From NCBI GenBank assembly GCA_963974675.1, contig CAXBDQ010000023.1:1-31800 (forward strand): a stretch of DNA of 31,800 nt. Direction: 5' to 3'. Made by a program: the position numbers and the translations under genes. Under the pieces are notes generated by a model, which had not been told where the DNA came from, searched no databases, and worked only from the letters and a program-made list of their open reading frames with translations. The stretch is from Porticoccus sp963974675 (GTDB lineage Bacteria > Pseudomonadota > Gammaproteobacteria > Pseudomonadales > Porticoccaceae). This document shows, piece after piece, positions 6,488 through 15,701 of the stretch; the first letter of the stretch is position 1, and every line of letters begins with the position of its first letter.

Positions 6488-7930
6488 TCAAACACCTCCC
6501 AAGGCTCGATATAAATTGATAGTCCCTTGAGCAAAATCAATTCTGGATGCCGTTAATTCACGTTCGGAGTCCAACAGGGTTCGTTCGGCCTCGAGCACAT
6601 CCAAAAAGGATTCCACACCGGCGTTGTAGCGTAATTTCACCAGCTCTACGGCTTCACGGCTGGCCGCAACAGACTCCTGTAACACAAGGTTCCGATCGCG
6701 CTCTTGGGCATGGCGCATCAAGGCGCTGTTAACTTCCTCAAGTGCCAGTAAAACTGTACCGTCAAAACGTGCCAGTTGCGCTTCGGTCTCAGCTTCAGTT
6801 TGGGCAATACGGGCACGAATAGCGCCACGATTAAACAGATTCCAAACGATACCGGGGCCTACCGCATAATTCATGGAACTGTGGTCATTAAGCTTCGAGG
6901 TGTTATCAGCCGCCACACCAACACTGGCGATAAAATTTACCGTTGGATAAAGATCCGCAGTCTCTACTCCAATTTGTGCCGTTAAACTGGCCAGAGCACG
7001 TTCTGCTTCACGAACATCTGGACGTCGACGAATCAACGAAAGGGCATCTCCCACAGCAATAAACTGGGGCATGACAGGCAATGAATCACCTTGCTGTAAA
7101 ATACCATCCAAGGGACCGGGAACACGGCCAGTTAATCGAGCCAACCGATTCAGTGCAGTGTTCTGATCACTGACAATAACGGGCAACAGCGCCTGGGTGG
7201 CAGTCAATTGTGCACGAGCACGCGCCGAATCCAACTGTGATGCTATCCCCTCTCTGACAAGAGTGATCGTCAAATCCAGGGTTTCTCGCTGGTTACCGAT
7301 ATTATGCTCAACGACTCTGCGACGCTCTTGGGCACCCCGCAGGTCAAAGTAAGCCGAAGCCACGTCGGCAATGACAATACGCTTCACATCGTCACTCAAT
7401 GCCTGACTGCGTTCTATATTAGTGCGAGCCACTTCTACACTGCGCCGGACGCGACCAAAAACATCCAACTCCCAGGCTAAACCAAGCGAAGCAGAACTGA
7501 TGGTTTCAGTCTCAGTTTGTTGGCCGGAAACTGCCGAGGAGCGGGTACGCTCAACTCCAGCACTAAGATCAACAGAGGGCTGAAATTGAATTTCCTGCTG
7601 ACGCAGTAAAGCCCGTGCGGCGGTCAGGTTAGCCAGTGCAACACGAAGGTCCGTATTAGCCTGTAACGACTGTTCGATCAACCCCGTCAGCACGGGATCC
7701 TTTAACTGTAACCACCAGGCATCAACTGGCTGCTCACTAGGGTATAACAGCTGAGCAGCTGGCTTTTGCAAACGAGCTGAGGCAAAAGGCTGCTGAGATT
7801 CAAGATTATCAGGTTCAAGTGGGCGGCTATAATCTGGCCCCACGGCAGAACACCCCGCCAACAACAGAATTGAACTCAGCGCGGCGCCTTTCATGCCAAA
7901 CTTTCCGCTCATACCAAACTGTCCCTTCAT
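6488..7930 (-). CDS. Outer-membrane efflux channel lipoprotein (OprM/NodT family)
   Basis: 480 residues, the usual size for this family. The signal peptide ends in a lipobox LLAGC (Cys about residue 27), so the protein is probably acylated and sorted to the outer membrane. The mature part has the duplicated TolC-type repeat: GPDYSRP near the start, DAWWLQLKDP, LRVALANLTAARA, the central SQLDSARARAQL and RRRPDVREAERAL, and the second-repeat RYNAGVESFLDVLEAERTLL. Its role is to form the trimeric exit duct for the RND pump. It is the last gene of the three-gene efflux operon and its ATG overlaps the pump's stop (ATGA). A phase-repeated start, MKGQFGM/GKFGMKG, gives in-frame Met alternatives at residues 7 and 13. 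Confidence 0.93.
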   Translation of the reverse strand: MKGQFGMSGKFGMKGAALSSILLLAGCSAVGPDYSRPLEPDNLESQQPFASARLQKPAAQLLYPSEQPVDAWWLQLKDPVLTGLIEQSLQANTDLRVALANLTAARALLRQQEIQFQPSVDLSAGVERTRSSAVSGQQTETETISSASLGLAWELDVFGRVRRSVEVARTNIERSQALSDDVKRIVIADVASAYFDLRGAQERRRVVEHNIGNQRETLDLTITLVREGIASQLDSARARAQLTATQALLPVIVSDQNTALNRLARLTGRVPGPLDGILQQGDSLPVMPQFIAVGDALSLIRRRPDVREAERALASLTAQIGVETADLYPTVNFIASVGVAADNTSKLNDHSSMNYAVGPGIVWNLFNRGAIRARIAQTEAETEAQLARFDGTVLLALEEVNSALMRHAQERDRNLVLQESVAASREAVELVKLRYNAGVESFLDVLEAERTLLDSERELTASRIDFAQGTINLYRALGGV

Positions 7931-10900
7931 ATTGAACTTTCCTTTGGAGCATCTTGAGACGCTGATTTACGCAAGCCTGCAAGCCAACGACAGACCACAT
8001 AAAAAACGGGTGTAAACAAAAGACTAAACAGGGTTACACCGACCATACCGGAAAAGACGGCAGTGCCTAATGCTTGACGCATCTCGGCACCTGCACCAGA
8101 AGCAAGAACCAACGGCAAAACACCGAGAATAAAAGCCAATGATGTCATCAGAATTGGTCGTAATCTTTGACGCGCTGCCTGAACAACAGCATCAAACCGA
8201 TCAAGTCCGCTCTCTTCCGCCTGTCGGGCAAATTCGACAATCAAAATGGCATTCTTCGAAGCCAACGCAATCAGCACAATAAACCCGACCTGAGCCAGAA
8301 TATTATTATCAAGCCCTCTTAGGGCGATACCCGACACAGATGCCAGCAAACACATGGGTACAATCAAGATGACTGATAATGGCAATAACCAGCTTTCATA
8401 GAGTGCTGCCAGTAGCAGGAATACAAACAGTACGGCGAGACCGAAATTGATCAGAACTGAGCCACTTGCCAATTTTTCCTGCAGCGCCATTTCCGTCCAT
8501 TCATAACCTACCCCTTCGGGCAAGTTATTCTCGAGTAAGGTCTCCATACGCTGCATGGCATCGCCACTAGAGAATCCTGCTGCAGCACTTCCGGAAATAT
8601 CCACTGCACTGTAGTTATTGTAACGAGACAGTCGAATTGGGCCGGTGCGGTCCTCCAATGTCAACAACGACCCCAGAGGTACCATATCCCCATCGACAGA
8701 ACGAACACGAAGATTATTAATATCGGCAGATTCATCACGGTAGGCACCATCTGCCTGTGCGATCACCCGATAGGTACGACCAAGAAAATTGAAATCGTTG
8801 ACATAACGTGACCCAAGGTAAATCTCCAGAGTATCGACCACGTTCTGCACTGGCACATTCAGCATTTCGGCCCGCGCCTCATCAATATTGGCGAAAATTC
8901 GCGGTGTGCTCGTATTAAAAAAGGTATAGACCCTTGTTAGCTCTTCCTGTTGATTCGCCAGAGCAATAATATTCTGCACCACCTTCTCCAAATTGATGAT
9001 GCCCATCCCCGATCGGTCCTCAAGGTAAAGTTTCCAACCGCCAGTATTACCCATCCCGCGAACTGCAGGTGGCATAATGACAATAGTCATCGCCTCTTGA
9101 ATACTTCCCAATGCCTGCTGTGCCTGATCACGAATTTTACTGGAATGAAGCCCTTTCTTTGCTCGTTCATCAAAAGGGTCTAATGGCGTAAAAATAACTG
9201 CAGCATTGGATGCATTGGTAAAGGTTGCACCATCAAGCCCAACAAATTGAACCGTATGGGCAACACCCTCGATGCCACGCAGAATATCAGAAGCCTCGCG
9301 AACCACTGCATCGGTGCGTTCTAGGGATGCACCGGGTGGCAACTGAATGACATTAATCAAATAACCCTGATCCTGTTCGGGAATAAACCCGTTAGGTATC
9401 TGATTGAACTGCCAACCAGTAAAGATAATCAAGCCCAGGTAAACCAGTAACATCATCACCAACATACGCACAGCACGACGTGTCAGAGAACCATAAGCGT
9501 TAGACAACTTGTCAAAACCGGCGTTGAAAACATGCCCAGGCCAAGCAAAAGTACGCTTCCAGCCGTGTAGCTGTTCATAAGGCACATGGGGTTTAAGCAA
9601 TAAGGCACCTAAGGCCGGAGACAGGGTCAGAGACACCAGTAACGAAATGATCGTTGCGGTAGCAATGGTCAGAGCAAACTGACCAAAAAAGGCACCGGAT
9701 ACGCCACTGATAAACGCGGTCGGAATAAAAACTGCCACGAGCACCAGCGACATAGCCAACAATGCCCCACCCACTTCAGACATAGTTTTATGTGCGGCTT
9801 CGCGTGGAGCAACACCCTTGGAAATGTAGCGTTCAATATTCTCCACCACCACAATAGCGTCATCGACCACAATGCCAATGGACAACACCAAACCGAACAA
9901 TGTCAGGTTATTAAGCGAAGCCCCCAAAGCGGACATCATCGCAAACGTGCCGACCAACGAAACAGGAATAGCAACCACAGGAATAATGGCCGCGCGCCAG
10001 TTCTGCAGAAACACCATGATCACCAGCACGACTAGCAAGACGGCTTCAAAAATAGTTTTATAAATTTCTTCAATAGATTTTTTAATGAACTGCGTAGGAT
10101 CGTAAATAATACGGTATTCAATGCCCTGCGGCATCGTTTTGGCAATATCGTCCATCTCCGCCCGCAAAGCAGTTGCGGTGTCTAGCGCGTTACTACCGGG
10201 CCGCTGGAAGATAACAATGGGCAGAGCTTGGGAGTCATCCAGATAACCGTTGGTACTGTAATCTCGTGCCGCCAGCTCAACCCGAGCGACTTCTTTAAGG
10301 CGAACAACTCGACCATCCTCACCCCGTTTGACAATTACTTGCTCAAATTCATCAGGGTTGAGTAGGCGACCTCGGGTTTGAACACTGTACTCAAAACCGC
10401 CCTTGCTCTCGATGGGCTGTTGGTTGATAACTCCGGCGGCAATCTGCACATTGTTCTGACGTAAAGCTTCGATAACATCATTGGCGGTCAGGCCCAGAGT
10501 ATAGGCCCGCTCCGGATCAATCCAGACTCGCATGGCGTAAGCACGCTCAGCAACCAGGCGCGCCTCACCAACACCAGGAATACGTGCCAACCGATCAATC
10601 ACCTGAGTTCTGGCATAGTTAGACACATAGAGGCCGTCACGACTGTCATCAGGTGACAGTATATGAATCACCATCATCAGATCGGGTGAATTCTTGCGGA
10701 CATTAACCCCCTGGCGCTGCACTTCTTCCGGCAAAAATGGCTCAGCAAGTGCCACCCGGTTCTGTACCAAAACCTGGGCGATATCAATATCAGTTCCCTG
10801 CTTGAATGTTACTGTCAGTCTGGTGCTTCCGTCAGCCGTATTTTCTGACTTCATGTACAGCATGTTTTCCACGCCGTTGATTTGCTCCTCAAGGGGCGTG

Positions 10901-11091
10901 GCGACAGTTTCCGCAGCAATTTCGGCCGTTGCCCCCGGGTAACTTGCGCTCACACCGATGCTCGGCGGGGAAATTTCCGGGTACTGGGAAACGGGTAAAT
11001 TTAGGTACGCAATAGCGCCAAGCATGACAATCAGAATTGACACAACACCTGAGAAAATTGGCCTTTCAATAAAAAAGTGGGACAACCTCAT
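7927..11091 (-). CDS. RND multidrug efflux pump, inner-membrane transporter (HAE1 family)
   Basis: 1054 residues, full length for the hydrophobe/amphiphile efflux RND family, with 12 membrane helices and two large periplasmic loops. The N terminus FFIERPIFSGVVSILIVMLG is family-typical. The proton-relay Asp pair is in GIVVDDAIVVVENIER (helix 4, about residue 405), and the partner Lys is in ASKNAILIVEFARQ (helix 10). Repeats such as LQNWRAAIIPVVAIPVSLVG and LAALYESWLLPLSVILIVP mark the pseudo-two-fold halves. By eye it is closer to the MexF/OqxB branch than to AcrB; this is a judgement, not an alignment. It trades protons for drugs or other amphiphiles. It overlaps its neighbours by 4 bp on both sides, indicating translational coupling. 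Confidence 0.95.
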   Translation of the reverse strand: MRLSHFFIERPIFSGVVSILIVMLGAIAYLNLPVSQYPEISPPSIGVSASYPGATAEIAAETVATPLEEQINGVENMLYMKSENTADGSTRLTVTFKQGTDIDIAQVLVQNRVALAEPFLPEEVQRQGVNVRKNSPDLMMVIHILSPDDSRDGLYVSNYARTQVIDRLARIPGVGEARLVAERAYAMRVWIDPERAYTLGLTANDVIEALRQNNVQIAAGVINQQPIESKGGFEYSVQTRGRLLNPDEFEQVIVKRGEDGRVVRLKEVARVELAARDYSTNGYLDDSQALPIVIFQRPGSNALDTATALRAEMDDIAKTMPQGIEYRIIYDPTQFIKKSIEEIYKTIFEAVLLVVLVIMVFLQNWRAAIIPVVAIPVSLVGTFAMMSALGASLNNLTLFGLVLSIGIVVDDAIVVVENIERYISKGVAPREAAHKTMSEVGGALLAMSLVLVAVFIPTAFISGVSGAFFGQFALTIATATIISLLVSLTLSPALGALLLKPHVPYEQLHGWKRTFAWPGHVFNAGFDKLSNAYGSLTRRAVRMLVMMLLVYLGLIIFTGWQFNQIPNGFIPEQDQGYLINVIQLPPGASLERTDAVVREASDILRGIEGVAHTVQFVGLDGATFTNASNAAVIFTPLDPFDERAKKGLHSSKIRDQAQQALGSIQEAMTIVIMPPAVRGMGNTGGWKLYLEDRSGMGIINLEKVVQNIIALANQQEELTRVYTFFNTSTPRIFANIDEARAEMLNVPVQNVVDTLEIYLGSRYVNDFNFLGRTYRVIAQADGAYRDESADINNLRVRSVDGDMVPLGSLLTLEDRTGPIRLSRYNNYSAVDISGSAAAGFSSGDAMQRMETLLENNLPEGVGYEWTEMALQEKLASGSVLINFGLAVLFVFLLLAALYESWLLPLSVILIVPMCLLASVSGIALRGLDNNILAQVGFIVLIALASKNAILIVEFARQAEESGLDRFDAVVQAARQRLRPILMTSLAFILGVLPLVLASGAGAEMRQALGTAVFSGMVGVTLFSLLFTPVFYVVCRWLAGLRKSASQDAPKESSI

Positions 11092-12260
11092 AACCGACCC
11101 TCAGCGGCATCACTTACCTGCGGCGCGACTTTGACACCGGGACGAACCCTCAAAAGACCCTCGGTAATGATTCGATCGTCGGCTTCTATGCCACTACGAA
11201 TTATCCGCAAGCCTTGATACAACGCGCCTAGTTCAACTTTTTTCGGCTGCACCAGGTTGTCTTTGTCAACCGTCATAACGATCTTCTCGGCCATGTCACT
11301 CATCACAGCAGCATCTGGAATCAACAACACCAGCCCTGGAGTCCTTGCTGGCAACCTCACTCGGCCAAAGCTGCCTGGAAGTAATAGACCGTCGGCATTG
11401 CTATCAAATAACGCACGTAAGCGAATAGTGCCGGTGCGTTCATCAAAGTGTGTATCGACAAAATCAACCCGTCCCTCGTGCTGATACTCCTGCTCATCAA
11501 GCAGTCGCACCTGAACAGTCGATGCCTGGTCAACCAACGTGTCATCACCAAGAGAATTCCGCTGACGCTTGTACTGCAAGTAGTTACTTTCAGACAGGTC
11601 AAAAACGAAGTAAACCGGCTGCTCTGCCACGATATTGGTTAACACCTGTTCGCCCCCAGCATCAATCAGGTTGCCGATATCAACTTTTTTGTTGGAAATC
11701 TGACCGCTTATCGGTGCGCTAATACGCGAATATTCAAGATCCAGCTCCGCTATCACCAATGCTGATCGAGCAGCTTCCACATCCGCCTTTCGGGCCTCCA
11801 TGGTTGCGCTACGCACGTCCAATTCCTCTTGAGACATTGCTTTCTGCGCGACCAAACGTTTAGCCCGACGAAATTCCTGCTCGGCCAGGATCAGGTTAGT
11901 GGCAGCACGGGCCTGTTCAGCCTTAGCCGCAGAAATGGCCGCGACAAATGGTCGAGGGTCCAGGCTAAACAACAGCGCCCCTTTTTCAACCCATTCACCA
12001 TCGGTAAAGTGTATATCCTGTAGATAGCCCGCAACCCTTGCGCGGATATCTACTCGCTCAAAGGCTACAAATCGCCCGGTATATTCATCCCACTCAGTGA
12101 CCTCTTTCTGTTCGGGATAGACTACCGTTACCGGCACCCCAGACGGCGCTTCCGCTGCTAAGATCACCGGGGATAGGAGTAGACCCAGAACCATCAAAAG
12201 AGAGGCATTAATTAACTGCCTATGACCCATGGGTAATATCTGGAGGATTCTATTTTGCAT
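11088..12260 (-). CDS. RND efflux periplasmic adaptor (membrane fusion protein)
   Basis: 390 residues. An N-terminal hydrophobic signal (about residues 18-36, LLMVLGLLLSPVILAAEA) has no lipobox Cys, as in the MexE type. The mature protein shows the fusion-protein order: a beta-barrel/lipoyl half (VDIRARVAGYLQDIHFTDGEWV), an alpha-hairpin rich in Ala/Glu (about 100-175), the second lipoyl half (ISAPISGQISNKKVDIGNLI) and a C-terminal membrane-proximal domain. It links the pump to the outer-membrane channel. It is the first gene of the operon, starting behind a weak ribosome binding site (AGAGAAA). Expression is probably set by the divergent MarR-type regulator at the operator described at 12349-12387. 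Confidence 0.93.
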   Translation of the reverse strand: MQNRILQILPMGHRQLINASLLMVLGLLLSPVILAAEAPSGVPVTVVYPEQKEVTEWDEYTGRFVAFERVDIRARVAGYLQDIHFTDGEWVEKGALLFSLDPRPFVAAISAAKAEQARAATNLILAEQEFRRAKRLVAQKAMSQEELDVRSATMEARKADVEAARSALVIAELDLEYSRISAPISGQISNKKVDIGNLIDAGGEQVLTNIVAEQPVYFVFDLSESNYLQYKRQRNSLGDDTLVDQASTVQVRLLDEQEYQHEGRVDFVDTHFDERTGTIRLRALFDSNADGLLLPGSFGRVRLPARTPGLVLLIPDAAVMSDMAEKIVMTVDKDNLVQPKKVELGALYQGLRIIRSGIEADDRIITEGLLRVRPGVKVAPQVSDAAEGRL

Positions 12261-12292
12261 AGTCTGGTTTCTCTAATCGATACATTTTCCGA

Positions 12293-12316
12293 CTCCCGAT
12301 GTAGAAACATTGGGAG
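12293..12316. promoter_or_regulatory. 10-bp inverted repeat in the efflux-operon leader
   Basis: CTCCCGATGT (12293-12302) and ACATTGGGAG (12307-12316) pair with one G-T wobble around an AGAA loop. It lies within the predicted 5' leader of the efflux mRNA, about 35 bp before the adaptor start codon. It could be a second regulator site or a hairpin in the leader RNA. Confidence 0.45.
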
Positions 12317-12348
12317 AGTACTGTGGACAACAAACAAACTTGCTTTCC

Positions 12349-12387
12349 AGAAAGATAAAAGGCAATATAACGCTCAATTATCTTTCT
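12349..12387. promoter_or_regulatory. Candidate MarR operator in the divergent intergenic region
   Basis: AGAAAGATAA (12349-12358) and TTATCTTTCT (12378-12387) are perfect 10-bp inverted repeats with a 19-bp spacer that encloses the efflux -10 element. Binding of a dimeric regulator here would block RNA polymerase in both directions. Divergent marR-type genes are commonly autoregulated from such shared operators. Confidence 0.6.
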
Positions 12388-12392
12388 TGCAA
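12364..12392 (-). promoter_or_regulatory. Sigma70 promoter for the RND efflux operon
   Basis: The minus strand has TTGCAA (12392-12387), a 17-bp spacer and TATATT (12369-12364), a good -35/-10 pair. The predicted start is near 12357. A weaker divergent promoter for the regulator, TTGCTT (12340-12345) and CAATAT (12363-12368), overlaps it on the plus strand. Confidence 0.6.
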
Positions 12393-12413
12393 GCTATCTA
12401 TTTGTGATAAATC

Positions 12414-12926
12414 ATGACTAACCAAAAACTCAACGTTGAAGATCTTATCGATTGCTGCCGTAAAAACTGGCCGCGAGAATATCAGGATGCGGGTGCCACC
12501 ACAGTCAGGCTAATCCGCGCCAGTGATGTCATGTTGGCCACTGGCCGCAAGGTCATGGAGCAGTATGGCCTTACCCCTGCCGAGTTTGACACCTTAGCCA
12601 CACTCCGGAAAATGGGGACCACCAGCAAACTCACTCCATCCGACCTATGTCGGGCCAACCTGTTGTCTTCAGGAGGGCTGACCAAAATACTCCATCACCT
12701 CGAACAGCGCGGTCTAATTTCCCGTCACCCCCACAAAACCGACAAACGTAGCAATTACATCGGCCTAACCGAGCAGGGCTGCGATCTGATTGATAAGAGT
12801 ATGGGACTTGTATTACAGGATCATGAAGAAAAACTAGCTGCTGTTTATACCCAAGAAGAAAGAGAAGAATTGAACCGCTTGTTGAAAAAATTTCATTTAG
12901 CCCACGCGTACTGCCCTACTGATTAG
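12414..12926 (+). CDS. MarR family transcriptional regulator
   Basis: 170 residues with the MarR winged helix-turn-helix in the middle: YGLTPAEFDTLATLRKMG (helices 2-3), LTPSDLCRANLLSSGGLTKILHHLEQRGLI (recognition region) and the wing RHPHKTDKRSNYIGLTEQG, in which D-x-R-S is the family's conserved wing tip. Flanking helices form the dimer interface. A long N-terminal arm of about 40 residues, including DCCRKNWP, resembles the EmrR/MprA subgroup. It is transcribed away from the RND operon over 153 bp, and the shared region has the expected operator. It most likely represses the efflux operon and its own gene, with ligand binding releasing DNA. Confidence 0.9.
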   Translation: MTNQKLNVEDLIDCCRKNWPREYQDAGATTVRLIRASDVMLATGRKVMEQYGLTPAEFDTLATLRKMGTTSKLTPSDLCRANLLSSGGLTKILHHLEQRGLISRHPHKTDKRSNYIGLTEQGCDLIDKSMGLVLQDHEEKLAAVYTQEEREELNRLLKKFHLAHAYCPTD

Positions 12927-13117
12927 GAAAACATAGCTACGTTTCCTGCGGCGCAGAAAATAAGGAAGCGTGGCGTTATTTGTCAGCAACAAACAAAGCA
13001 TTAAAAAATAGCCTGCCGAACCATATCTTTCGATTCAACATCGTTACAGTGCAACACCTCCGCTACCAGCCCCTGGTCCCCGATTAATCCCTTTAATGTA
13101 CTGGATTTAATTTCAAA

Positions 13118-13143
13118 GAAGCCAGTATTGGAAGCCAGTATTG
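13118..13143 (+). repeat. 13-bp tandem duplication
   Basis: GAAGCCAGTATTG occurs twice in direct succession (13118-13130 and 13131-13143) within the 400-bp gene-free stretch 12927-13329. It looks like a recent slippage duplication in non-coding DNA. Confidence 0.7.
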
Positions 13144-13207
13144 AATGTTTAATCTATGAAAAACTCATCTAACTCTTAACTCTCCGGTTACCAATTTAAG
13201 TAAACCT

Positions 13208-13251
13208 ATCGCTTAACTATCGCTTAACTATCGCTTAACTATCTCTTTAAC
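13208..13251 (+). repeat. 11-bp tandem repeat, three perfect units plus a degenerate fourth
   Basis: ATCGCTTAACT is repeated at 13208, 13219 and 13230, followed by a diverged unit (13241-13251). It is non-coding, between the MarR gene and the acs terminator. The 11-bp period is close to one helical turn. Apart from these repeats and the terminator I see no gene in 12927-13329. Confidence 0.75.
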
Positions 13252-13281
13252 GACCCGATTGTCCTCTTATTTAATTGCAAA

Positions 13282-13306
13282 AAAAATCCCGCGGTACGGG
13301 ATTTTT
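13282..13306. terminator. Bidirectional intrinsic terminator between marR-type gene and acs
   Basis: AAAAATCCCG (13282-13291) and CGGGATTTTT (13297-13306) form a perfect stem around a 5-nt loop, with A/T tracts giving a U-run in both directions. It sits 24 bp after the acs stop and also terminates rightward transcription from the regulator. Confidence 0.85.
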
Positions 13307-13329
13307 CTAATTTATGTTATGACCAAACA

Positions 13330-15267
13330 CTAACGATTTAATCTGTTCTCTATCAATTGATCAACGACAGAAGGGTCGGCCAGTGTTGATATGTCGCCCA
13401 GACTATCCAGTTCATTGGCAGCGATTTTACGTAAAATACGACGCATGATTTTACCTGAACGAGTTTTAGGCAACCCTGGCGCCCACTGAATCAAATCCGG
13501 TTTTGCAATATGTCCAATTTCTGTGGAACAAAGACCAATCAATTCATTACGCAGCTCATTTGAAGGCTTCAAACCCTCCATCAATGTCACGTAAGCATAG
13601 ATACCCTGCCCCTTAATATTATGGGGACAACCCACGACTGCCGCTTCGGCTACGCACGGGTGAAGCACTAAAGCACTTTCTACTTCAGCCGTACCCATAC
13701 GGTGGCCGGACACATTTAGCACATCATCCACCCGACCCGTAATCCAGTAGTGTCCATCGTCATCTCGACGGGCACCGTCACCCGTAAAGTAGTACCCAGG
13801 ATAAGGAGAGAAATAGGTTTCTTTAAAACGATTCATACCACCATAAATACCACGAATCTGAGCAGGCCATGAGGACTTAATAGCCAAATTCCCTTCTCCC
13901 GATCCCTCTATCAGGTTGCCGTCACCATCCAACAACACCGGTTCCACACCAAAGAATGGAGCAGTAGCACAACCCGGCTTCATGTCGTGGACACCGGGCA
14001 TGGGGGACAACATATGAGCACCGGTTTCTGTTTGCCACCAAGTATCCACAATAGGGCAATTTGAGTTCCCCACAACCTTGTAGTACCACTCCCAGGCTTC
14101 TGGGTTAATGGGCTCCCCCACCGAACCTAACAAGCGCAGCGAACTACGATCAGTTTTTGTAACGAAGTCCTCGCCGGCACCCATCAAAGCACGAATGACT
14201 GTGGGAGCCGTATAAAAAATGTTCACTTGGTGTTTATCAACCACCTGCCAAAAGCGTGAGGCGTCGGGATAGGTTGGCACACCCTCAAACATTAACGTAA
14301 TTGCACCATTACACAGAGGACCATAAACAATGTAACTGTGGCCTGTGACCCAACCTACATCCGCAGTACACCAATAGACATCCCCCTCTTTATAATCAAA
14401 CACATATTTGTGAGTCATTGCTGTCTGTAGCAGATACCCTGCTGTGGTATGCAGTACTCCCTTTGGCATACCTGTAGACCCAGAGGTATAAAGAATAAAC
14501 AATGGATCTTCTGCATCCATTATCTCTGGCTCACAATGATCAGAGGCGTCCACTATCGCATCGTGGTACCAATAATCTCGGCCTTCCAACCAATTAATTT
14601 TTTTGCTTGTATGTTGCACTACCAAACAGGTATGAACGTTGGGACAATGCTTGAGTGCCTCATCAGTATTCCCTTTTAATGGGATAGATTTACCACCTCT
14701 TAATCCATCATCAGCGGTAATCACCACCCGGCAATCTGAATCGAGGATGCGGTCTTTTAGTGCCTCAGGAGAAAAGCCACCAAATACCACCGAATGCACG
14801 GCACCAATTCGAGCACAGGCCAACATGGCGTAAGCAGCCTCAGGGATCATTGGCATATAGATACAAACTCTATCCCCTTTTTTAACACCTCGAGCCCTCA
14901 GCACATTCGAGAGTTTATTTACCTGCTGACTTAGCTGGTTGTATGTGATGTAAAGACTAGAAGCCGGGTCATCACCCTCCCAAATAATCGCTGTTTGATC
15001 ACCGCGAGTAGCGAGATGACGGTCGATGCAATTAACCGAAACATTGAGCTTCCCATCAGCAAACCAACGGGCTTCTCCTGTGTGAAAATCGAAGTAACTA
15101 ACCTGACTCCAACGTTGGTTCCAATCCAAGAATTGCTCTGCCTGTTCGGACCAAAAACCATCGGGATCAGCTATGGAACGGCGATACATCTGCTGGTACG
15201 TTTCAGCATCAATATGCGCCTCTTTTGCAAAATCTTTATGGACCGGATGCACATGAACCTCGGACAT
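13330..15267 (-). CDS. acs: Acetyl-CoA synthetase (AMP-forming)
   Basis: 645 residues, full length. It makes acetyl-CoA from acetate, ATP and CoA through acetyl-AMP. Signatures are the AMP-binding P-loop YTSGSTGMPKG, the GWVTGHSYIVYGPL segment, WWQTETGAH (acyl/adenylate pocket), the hinge YYFTGDGARRDDDGHYWITGRVDD and the C-terminal KTRSGKIMRRILR with the catalytic, acetylation-regulated Lys (about residue 605). The ATG at 15265-15267 has GGGAGA five bases upstream. It stands alone between a perfect terminator and the acyltransferase gene. The 434-bp stretch upstream (15268-15701) holds no gene; its length suggests a regulated promoter, but I could not fix one. Confidence 0.97.
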   Translation of the reverse strand: MSEVHVHPVHKDFAKEAHIDAETYQQMYRRSIADPDGFWSEQAEQFLDWNQRWSQVSYFDFHTGEARWFADGKLNVSVNCIDRHLATRGDQTAIIWEGDDPASSLYITYNQLSQQVNKLSNVLRARGVKKGDRVCIYMPMIPEAAYAMLACARIGAVHSVVFGGFSPEALKDRILDSDCRVVITADDGLRGGKSIPLKGNTDEALKHCPNVHTCLVVQHTSKKINWLEGRDYWYHDAIVDASDHCEPEIMDAEDPLFILYTSGSTGMPKGVLHTTAGYLLQTAMTHKYVFDYKEGDVYWCTADVGWVTGHSYIVYGPLCNGAITLMFEGVPTYPDASRFWQVVDKHQVNIFYTAPTVIRALMGAGEDFVTKTDRSSLRLLGSVGEPINPEAWEWYYKVVGNSNCPIVDTWWQTETGAHMLSPMPGVHDMKPGCATAPFFGVEPVLLDGDGNLIEGSGEGNLAIKSSWPAQIRGIYGGMNRFKETYFSPYPGYYFTGDGARRDDDGHYWITGRVDDVLNVSGHRMGTAEVESALVLHPCVAEAAVVGCPHNIKGQGIYAYVTLMEGLKPSNELRNELIGLCSTEIGHIAKPDLIQWAPGLPKTRSGKIMRRILRKIAANELDSLGDISTLADPSVVDQLIENRLNR

Positions 15268-15324
15268 AGAAGTCTCCCTTATTTATACATTACTCATAAA
15301 CCACAGATTACTTGAGATAAGGCC

Positions 15325-15462
15325 TAGTATCCATTCGAATAACTTCACCTACTGATGAATGTCGGCTTATCGACAAAGAGGTATTTTACCGTACTACACA
15401 GGAGAGAGGATCGAAACGACAGGGCATTTTCGCCAAGAATAGAAAGCTGGCAATGGATACTA
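15325..15462. repeat. Widely spaced 11-bp inverted repeat upstream of acs
   Basis: TAGTATCCATT (15325-15335) and AATGGATACTA (15452-15462) are perfect inverted copies 116 bp apart, 58 and 185 bp upstream of the acs start. They could be paired operators for DNA looping or chance. TGTCGGCTTATCGACA (15360-15375) is a further palindrome between them. The remainder of 15268-15701 shows nothing I can name. Confidence 0.35.
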
Positions 15463-15701
15463 CCTAAACGCAGGCTACCCATCACACCCCGATATCGCTG
15501 TCATTTGGTTTATCCAAGGACAACTATATCGACATAGGGGGTCAATAAATTTTGGGGATATCAGTGAAGGACATCATACCCCGTAGTTTCAAGTCGACGG
15601 TGGTGTTGTGCTCATCGCTACATCCAGCCCAACAAATTGTTTGAAGAATGAATGCAGAAAACGAAAGTTCAGAATTTCAACCATGTCCAAACTAATTGTA
15701 T

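Noticed and set aside
13118..13251. CRISPR array
   Set aside because: The units are 11 and 13 bp, contiguous and without spacers.
15360..15375. TGTC-N8-GACA palindrome upstream of acs as a GlrR site
   Set aside because: The spacer is 8 bp, not 10, and no sigma54-type promoter was found near it.
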